The position numbers and the translations under genes are program-made. From Verrucomicrobiota bacterium (GTDB lineage: Bacteria > Verrucomicrobiota > Verrucomicrobiia > Opitutales > Opitutaceae), in assembly GCA_023428905.1 (NCBI GenBank), contig JAEYWP010000026.1, forward strand, positions 1-64,000: DNA of 64,000 nt, given 5' to 3'. Positions 58,260-64,000 of the stretch are shown piece after piece; the stretch's first letter is position 1; each line of letters starts with the position of its first letter. The notes under the pieces were generated by a model, which saw nothing but the letters and a program-made list of their open reading frames with translations, was not told where the DNA came from and did not search any database.

Positions 58260-61200
58260 ATGAAGAAGCACACCTACACCCACACCCTGCACCGTGCGCT
58301 GCTGGCCACGCCCCTGCTGGTCCTGCCGCTCGCCGGCCAGTCCGTCACCCCGGACGCGCCGGCTTCTGATACCGAAGACACCGTTGTCCTCACCCCGTTC
58401 GAAGTCTCGGCCGAGGCGGAGCGAGGATATTCAGCCGCCACGACCCTGGCGGGCAACCGCCTCAACACCGAACTTCGCGACGTTGGCAACGCGATCCAGG
58501 TCGTGACCTCGCAGTTCCTCAAGGACACCGGCGCGGTCAACAATGAGACCCTACTCCAGTACACCACCGGTACCGAGGTCGGTAACATTTATGGCAACTA
58601 CACCGGCCTGGGCGACGGCGCCCAGCTCGACGAGACCGACCGTTTCCGTAACCCCAACCAGAACACGCGCGTCCGCGGACTCACGTCCGCCGACACCACC
58701 CGCGACTACTTCCTCTCCGACATCCCCTGGGATGGTTACAACATCGACCGCGTCGATCTGAGCCGCGGCCCCAACTCCATCCTGTTCGGCCAGGGCAGCC
58801 CGGGTGGTATCATCAATGCGGGTACAAAGCAGGTTTCCTTCAAGGACTCCAACGAGGTCGAGTTCCGCTACGGCACGGAGGGCAGCGCCCGCGCGACCCT
58901 CGACGTGAATCGCGTGCTGCTGAAGGACGAGCTGGCGATCCGCCTGACCGGCCTGTGGGACCACGAGAAGTTCAAGCAGGACCCCGCCTTCGAGGACGAC
59001 GAGCGCGTCTTCGGCGCCCTGCGCTACGAGCCCGGCTTCCTCCGCAAGGGGTCCGCCCGGACCATCCTCCGGATGAACTTCGAGAAGGGGCAGATTGACT
59101 CCAACCGCCCCCGCAGTCTCCCGCCGGGCGACTTCATTACCCCCTGGTTCCAGACCGGCACTTACAACGGCGCCTACACCAGCGGCGGCAGCCTCATCCC
59201 CGGCACCGATCCGCTCGGGCGCGACACGGTTGCGGCCGGCGATCCCCGCCCGTTCCAGGGGCTGAACCGGATGACGATCAATCCGCACACCGTCCAGAAT
59301 GACAACTTCTACCGCGCCGACTTTCCCCACGGCCTGACCCGACCCTCGATCAATTCCGGGCCCTACCAGGGGTATGCAAATCCATACTACAACCCCTGGA
59401 TTGGAAACATGGCGGCCGCGATCGGCGGACCGATCGCGTATTTCAACACCGGAGGAGACGGCGCCCCAAACTACATCGCCCAGGAGATCCGGGAGGACTG
59501 GGGCATCAACCCGCAGGGCCAGGTGGACCGCGGGCTCGCCTACGACTTCAACCGCCTCGCGGGCATCGCCGCCTACTCCGATTACGCGATCAACGCCGGC
59601 CTGCCCATGGCCCAGTTCGGCATCTACAAAAACCGGTCGCTGACCGATCCCTCGATCTTCAACTTCTACGACACCCTGATCGACGGGCCGAACAAGATGG
59701 AGTGGCAGGATTTTGATGTCTTCAACATCAGCCTGGCCCAGACCTTCTTCAGCAACAAGGTGGGCTTCGACCTCACGTATAATCGTGAGAACTACAAGAA
59801 CGGCCAGCTTTCGCTCCTGAGCGGAAACGAGCAGGCGCTCTACATCGACATCAACCGGGTGTACACCGACGGCACCCTCGCCGGGGCCAACGGTATCCCC
59901 TACGACGACGGCACGCCCAATCCCAACCTGGGGCGCCCCTTCGTCTCGGACAACGGAGCCAACGGCAACAACTCCTTCGACAGCGACCGCGAATCGAAGC
60001 GTATCACCGGTTTCGTGACGCACGACTTCGCCGATGGCGGCCGCAATCGCAGCTGGCTGGGCCGCATCCTCGGCAGCCACACCCTGACCGGGCTGTGGGC
60101 CCAGGATGAGCAGAAGACGGACAGTCGCTCATGGATGCGTTACGCCATCACCGATCCGGAGTACCGTGCGTTCATCAACTCCACCGCGCTCTTCAACGAA
60201 GGCCAGACCTTCGTGCCGAGCCAGGTGATCTACCTCGGGCCGTCCCTCGCCAGCCGCACCACCGCGACCGGCGCGAACATCCCGGGCGTGACCGGCCGCA
60301 CCGTGCTGCCCAACGGCAGCTACCGGGTGTTCGACTCGCACTGGGCAAACCCCGCGGGGGTCAATCCCGCGGACGTATGGTACAACACGTTTTACCCGGA
60401 CGTGCAGACGCAGTACACCTCGACCGAGTCGGAAAACCCGGCCAACTACGTCGGCTGGACCAACCGCCCGCTCAACATCACCAACTCCGAGGCATCGGCC
60501 GCCAACCGCGACCTGCTGACGACGTCGGCGACGCTGGAGCGAAAGAAGACCACGTCGAAGGTCTTGGTCTGGCAGGCCCAGCTGCTTGAGAAAGCCGTGG
60601 TGGCCACCTATGGCTGGCGCGAGGACCGGGCCCAGGGCTGGCGCCGCACCATGAACCCGAACAGCCGTCCGAACGAGGACGGCGTCGCGCAGACCCTGCA
60701 GTATGGCCACCTCAACCTGGCCAATGCCTACTACCTCCCCAAGACGGGTTCGGACCTGAAGGAGGAGTCGACCAGCTGGAGCTTGGTGGCGCACCTGGAC
60801 CAGCTGCCGGGCCTCGAGCGCGCGCTGGAGAAATCACCGGTCAAGATCAGCCTGTTCCACAGCGAGTCGGAGAACTTCCAGCCGGAGGCGTTGCGGGTGA
60901 ATCTCTACGGCGAGCAGATTGCGCTGCCGATGGGTACCACACGTGACAGCGGCATCCTGCTCGAAACCCGCGACGGCAAATATTCGCTGCGCGTGAACAA
61001 GTTCAAGACGGAGGTGAAGAACGCCAACAGCGCGGCCCTCACCCGTGCCAACTTCCTCGGCACGTTGAACGCACGCGGCGGCAACTGGGCCAACCAGTTC
61101 GAGTACGACTTCGGCGTGGGCAATCAGCCCAGCAACCACCACATCGGCTCGCAGGTGAACAACCGTCCCGCGGGCGCGCCGAATCCCCCGGGCTGGTCCC

Positions 61201-62129
61201 CGACCGAGCGTGCCGGCAATCCCGCATGGGATCCGGAAAACACGCTCTACAACTACGGCCCGGCGGTGGGTGAATCCCTCGCCCAGGCCCAGGCCCGCGA
61301 AGCCGCGGCGGTTGCCGCCTGGCGCGCCTGGCAGGCCCAGGTCGACCCGCGCTTTTATGCCGCGTGGGGCATCGACCTGGCTGCCCCGTTCCGCCAGAGC
61401 AACCCGACCGGTCTCACCTCCTCGACTCCCAACGGCTTCGCCATCACCGAGGACAACTCGTCCGAGGGCTACGAAATCGAGCTGGCGGCCGAGCCGATCC
61501 AGAACCTGCGCCTGTCGCTCAACGCGGCCAAGATCGAGGCGCGGCGCACCAACATCGGCGGCGCCGAGCTGGCGGAGTTCATCGCGAAGTTCGAGAACGC
61601 GCTCCAGAATACCGCTGCGGGTGACATCCGCATCTGGTGGGGCGGCGCGGGCAATTCGACCGCGCTGCAACAGTGGTACTCCGGCGGTGAGGGCCTCGGT
61701 GGCGAGTGGGCCGGCCGCAAGCTGCAGGAAGGCACCAACGTGCCGGAGCTGCGCGAATGGCGCGTCAACGCCATCGCCAACTACGACTTCACCACCGGTA
61801 AGGTGAAGGGGCTCAGCGTAGGCGGCGGTGTCCGCTGGCAGGATGAAGTGGTGATCGGTTACCGCCCCATCCAGGGCGCCAATCGGAACCAGCTGTCGTT
61901 CGACCTCTCCTCACCCTACATGGGGCCCTCGGAGACCAACTACGACTTCTGGATCGGTTACGGCCGGCGTCTCTGGCGCAAGGTCGACTGGCGGATCCAG
62001 CTGAACATTCGCAATGCGTTTCAGGATGACGAACTCATCCCGATTACCACCCAGCCCGACGGCACACCGGCGACCTACCGCATCGCGCCGCCGCAAACCT
62101 GGACGCTCTCGAATACGTTCAGGTTCTAG
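58260..62129 (+). CDS. Large TonB-dependent receptor (Opitutaceae type)
   Basis: A 1289-residue outer-membrane receptor. A signal peptide (ALLATPLLVLPLAGQ) is followed by the TonB-box-like opening DTVVLTPFEVSAEAERGYSA. The plug domain (about 50-190) has LRDVGNAIQVVTSQFL, RVRGLTSADTTRDYFL and VDLSRGPNSILFGQGSPGGIINAGTKQ. The remainder is an extended barrel ending in aromatic TWTLSNTFRF. The TPFEVS...YSA...LAGNRL opening is one I know from families of many paralogous receptors in Opitutaceae, where they are thought to import oligosaccharides. No SusD-like partner is adjacent. A strong terminator follows. Confidence 0.93.
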   Translation: MKKHTYTHTLHRALLATPLLVLPLAGQSVTPDAPASDTEDTVVLTPFEVSAEAERGYSAATTLAGNRLNTELRDVGNAIQVVTSQFLKDTGAVNNETLLQYTTGTEVGNIYGNYTGLGDGAQLDETDRFRNPNQNTRVRGLTSADTTRDYFLSDIPWDGYNIDRVDLSRGPNSILFGQGSPGGIINAGTKQVSFKDSNEVEFRYGTEGSARATLDVNRVLLKDELAIRLTGLWDHEKFKQDPAFEDDERVFGALRYEPGFLRKGSARTILRMNFEKGQIDSNRPRSLPPGDFITPWFQTGTYNGAYTSGGSLIPGTDPLGRDTVAAGDPRPFQGLNRMTINPHTVQNDNFYRADFPHGLTRPSINSGPYQGYANPYYNPWIGNMAAAIGGPIAYFNTGGDGAPNYIAQEIREDWGINPQGQVDRGLAYDFNRLAGIAAYSDYAINAGLPMAQFGIYKNRSLTDPSIFNFYDTLIDGPNKMEWQDFDVFNISLAQTFFSNKVGFDLTYNRENYKNGQLSLLSGNEQALYIDINRVYTDGTLAGANGIPYDDGTPNPNLGRPFVSDNGANGNNSFDSDRESKRITGFVTHDFADGGRNRSWLGRILGSHTLTGLWAQDEQKTDSRSWMRYAITDPEYRAFINSTALFNEGQTFVPSQVIYLGPSLASRTTATGANIPGVTGRTVLPNGSYRVFDSHWANPAGVNPADVWYNTFYPDVQTQYTSTESENPANYVGWTNRPLNITNSEASAANRDLLTTSATLERKKTTSKVLVWQAQLLEKAVVATYGWREDRAQGWRRTMNPNSRPNEDGVAQTLQYGHLNLANAYYLPKTGSDLKEESTSWSLVAHLDQLPGLERALEKSPVKISLFHSESENFQPEALRVNLYGEQIALPMGTTRDSGILLETRDGKYSLRVNKFKTEVKNANSAALTRANFLGTLNARGGNWANQFEYDFGVGNQPSNHHIGSQVNNRPAGAPNPPGWSPTERAGNPAWDPENTLYNYGPAVGESLAQAQAREAAAVAAWRAWQAQVDPRFYAAWGIDLAAPFRQSNPTGLTSSTPNGFAITEDNSSEGYEIELAAEPIQNLRLSLNAAKIEARRTNIGGAELAEFIAKFENALQNTAAGDIRIWWGGAGNSTALQQWYSGGEGLGGEWAGRKLQEGTNVPELREWRVNAIANYDFTTGKVKGLSVGGGVRWQDEVVIGYRPIQGANRNQLSFDLSSPYMGPSETNYDFWIGYGRRLWRKVDWRIQLNIRNAFQDDELIPITTQPDGTPATYRIAPPQTWTLSNTFRF

Positions 62130-62161
62130 AACCAGGTCCGGGGCTGGCCCACACCTGCTCT

Positions 62162-62196
62162 ACGCCTCCCGCACCCGCGGGAGGCGTTTTGTTTTC
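62162..62196 (+). terminator. Rho-independent terminator
   Basis: ACGCCTCCCGC (62162-62172) and GCGGGAGGCGT (62177-62187) form a perfect 11-bp stem with a 4-nt loop, followed by TTTTGTTTT. It starts 32 bp after the stop of the TonB receptor gene and is also near the end of the converging membrane-protein gene. It is the clearest terminator in the window. Confidence 0.9.
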
Positions 62197-62215
62197 CGGG
62201 GGCGCAGCGGACCGT

Positions 62216-63931
62216 CTACGTCCTGTCCCGCAGCTGGGGCGGCAGCCAGCGGCGCACCTTTTCCATCCATGCCGGGTCACCGGGTTCGAGGCCGAGCGCG
62301 CGGCAGAGCGTGAGGAAGCGAAACAACGCCGGGGCCGGGAGGCTGCGCAGGTCGCGTTCAGTCATGGCGGCGAGGAGCAGGTCCGCCTGGACGCGCGCCA
62401 GATCGTCCTGACCCGTATCCGCGAGCAGGAGACACAGGTTCACCCGCCGATCCCAGGCGAGGAGTTCATCCGTCCCCTCCTCAAGTTCCCGGCCGACCTG
62501 GGCAAGCGCTTCCTGTAGCAGCGCCGGCTCCCGCCGCAGGGCGTGTGCCCGTGCGCGCGCGATCGCGGCGGTGAGTTCCTGGGGAAACTGGACGGTGAGC
62601 GCGCGGGCGGCCCGTCCGGCCAGATCCGGTTGCGCCATATCGACAAAATAATCGGCCAGTCGGCTGAGCGAGGCGGCGGGCTCCTGGACCTCGGTGACCT
62701 CGAAAACCACCAGACGGTCATTCGCCAGTTCCGGGAGGTTGGGCAGATAGTAGGGCACGGGCCGCAGCCAGCGCGGCGGCAGCCAGCGGTGGAGGATTCC
62801 GATCAGGCTGCCCTCGGGTTGGGCGGCTCCGAGCCGCGCGTAGTCGTCGAGGAACCCATCCCAGGAGGGAATGAGCACATGGGTCAACTGGCGCTGCCGC
62901 ACCAGGGCCTGCGCCTCGTCCGCCGCCGGAGCGGAGGCCAGGCGCATCGCGCCGCGGAATCCGTCCTCGTTGTCTCGATACGGAGTGCCGAGGACCTGCA
63001 ATCCGCCATGGAAAAAGAGCGAGACACTGAGTCGCGGCGGCGCGAGGACGATCGCCCCCTCCTCGCCGGCGCGACGGGCCAGCCAATGCGCCGCCTCCCG
63101 TTCGAGTAGGGCTTCCAGTGCGTCGCGTGGAAGTTGCGTGATCTCCGGGAGCGGCCCCCGCGGCACGGACCGCAGGCCGAAAACGGCCGCCGCCGCGACG
63201 ATGACGGCGGCGAGTGCGAGCCTTGGCACCGCATACCGGTCCGGGGCCCCCCCCGGCGAGACTGCCCCTGCCGTGGGTCGGGTGGCCGCACGCCGTTCAC
63301 GCCGGGGCCAGAACGCGCAGACGACTGCGACGGCCAGGAGGGCGCATGCGGCCGCGGTCAACGCGGTGGCATCCGGCGCCCCCGCCACAAACCACCCAGA
63401 GGCCAGGGACGCCGCCGTCCCGGCGGCGGCAAAAACCGCGGCGGTGACTGAGCCCACCCGCCAGGCGAGGAGGACGGTGCAGGCCGTGACACACAGCGCG
63501 AGGAGGAGAGGATCGGCGTAGCGGGCAGCGCGCTCGACCGCGATCCCCCCGGGAGCCCCGGTGAGGAAGCGATGCCCCCGCGCGACCGCCGCCAGCCAGC
63601 ATCGGTAGGGAGACAGGCTGGTCACTTCGCGCCCGATCGGTGCATTGTCGTAGTTGATACGCGCCAGGTGCCAGCCGCCGTTGGCCAGGAGCTCCTGCGC
63701 CTGCGTGATCCATTGGTAGCTGCCGGTCCGGTGCCCCGGCACCACCCACCAGCGAAGCCCTCCGGCGTATCCAGTCTTTGAGGTCGCATCGACCGACGGC
63801 GGCTCCGAGGCGAGTGCGGTCAGGTGATCGGCCCGCTCGAGGGCGGCCCGCGAGTGAAGGCCGAGGAGCCCAAGCGCGAGCAGCAGGACGGGGATCCAGA
63901 CAAACGAGGCCAGACGTCGGACCGAGATCAT
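62216..63931 (-). CDS. Polytopic membrane protein resembling the start of an STT3/PMT-type glycosyltransferase
   Basis: The 571-residue product has one N-terminal helix (FVWIPVLLLALGLLGL), an external loop with GSYQWITQAQELLANGGWHLARINYDNAPIGREVTSLSPYRCWLA, then closely spaced helices (about 143-160, 164-180, 187-210 and 235-252). The loop resembles the first luminal loop of STT3/PglB and PMT-family glycosyltransferases (DxxxxxxG, then SP-W). The second half (about 260-571) is soluble, with helical, TPR-like segments (LADYFVDMAQPDLAGRAARALTVQF). The usual dozen helices are missing, so it may be a shortened relative. Catalytic residues are not evident. Start ATG 63931. Confidence 0.55.
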   Translation of the reverse strand: MISVRRLASFVWIPVLLLALGLLGLHSRAALERADHLTALASEPPSVDATSKTGYAGGLRWWVVPGHRTGSYQWITQAQELLANGGWHLARINYDNAPIGREVTSLSPYRCWLAAVARGHRFLTGAPGGIAVERAARYADPLLLALCVTACTVLLAWRVGSVTAAVFAAAGTAASLASGWFVAGAPDATALTAAACALLAVAVVCAFWPRRERRAATRPTAGAVSPGGAPDRYAVPRLALAAVIVAAAAVFGLRSVPRGPLPEITQLPRDALEALLEREAAHWLARRAGEEGAIVLAPPRLSVSLFFHGGLQVLGTPYRDNEDGFRGAMRLASAPAADEAQALVRQRQLTHVLIPSWDGFLDDYARLGAAQPEGSLIGILHRWLPPRWLRPVPYYLPNLPELANDRLVVFEVTEVQEPAASLSRLADYFVDMAQPDLAGRAARALTVQFPQELTAAIARARAHALRREPALLQEALAQVGRELEEGTDELLAWDRRVNLCLLLADTGQDDLARVQADLLLAAMTERDLRSLPAPALFRFLTLCRALGLEPGDPAWMEKVRRWLPPQLRDRT

Positions 63932-64000
63932 TGCGGGGTAGGTGAAGTGTTGATGCTTCGTCCCTGCGGAGCTGGCAACGGCAATGCAGCCTCCGGATGC

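Noticed and set aside
1..64000. tRNA, rRNA, CRISPR, integrase or toxin-antitoxin loci
   Set aside because: I looked for T-loop sequences, regularly spaced short repeats and integrase motifs and saw none that hold up by eye.

Overview
The window is about 64 kb of high-GC chromosomal DNA, most likely from a Verrucomicrobiota bacterium of the family Opitutaceae. The evidence is inferred: Gram-negative envelope proteins (two TonB-dependent receptors, one very large with a plug opening typical of Opitutaceae), many secreted carbohydrate-active enzymes, DUF4256, DUF2760/Hsp70 and PepSY families, few Shine-Dalgarno sequences and short intergenic gaps. I see no rRNA, tRNA, CRISPR array, prophage or intact transposase.

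Layout. 1-3.2 kb: a methyltransferase and a GH97 glycosidase separated by three copies of a near-perfect 60-bp palindrome, next to a possible recombinase remnant. 3.3-10 kb: secreted proteins, including a GH43 arabinanase-like enzyme and a coupled pair of a discoidin-like protein and a protein with a metzincin zinc motif. 10-21 kb: mostly single genes, including DUF4337, a regulator/beta-propeller operon, a beta-lactamase-fold hydrolase, an acetyl-esterase-like hydrolase, a vWA protein with an altered MIDAS, DUF4256, a NYN nuclease and inositol monophosphatase. 21-29 kb: di-haem cytochrome c, a 2-hydroxyacid dehydrogenase, rhomboid protease, a PepSY/TonB iron-uptake pair and an isocitrate-lyase-superfamily enzyme. 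29-35 kb: a DUF2760-Hsp70-Hsp70 operon. 35-38 kb: an acetate permease divergent from a CE7 acetyl esterase, then manganese catalase. 38-52 kb: three orphan sensor histidine kinases interspersed with a secreted dipeptidyl peptidase III, a pyruvyl transferase, purT and a 5'-nucleotidase. 52-62 kb: a GH1 glycosidase, a three-gene pentonate (Weimberg-type) operon and a 1289-residue TonB receptor closed by a strong terminator. The window ends with a polytopic membrane protein resembling an STT3/PMT-type glycosyltransferase.

The genes fit a plant or algal polysaccharide degrader: GH43, GH97, GH1 and two esterases release sugars and acetate, a permease may recover the acetate, and the dehydratase, deoxypentonate dehydratase and semialdehyde dehydrogenase would take a pentonate to 2-oxoglutarate. 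No single locus is clearly a new defence or mobile system. The most unusual items are the palindrome family, the Hsp70 pair operon, the metzincin-like protein and the HTH/propeller pair.
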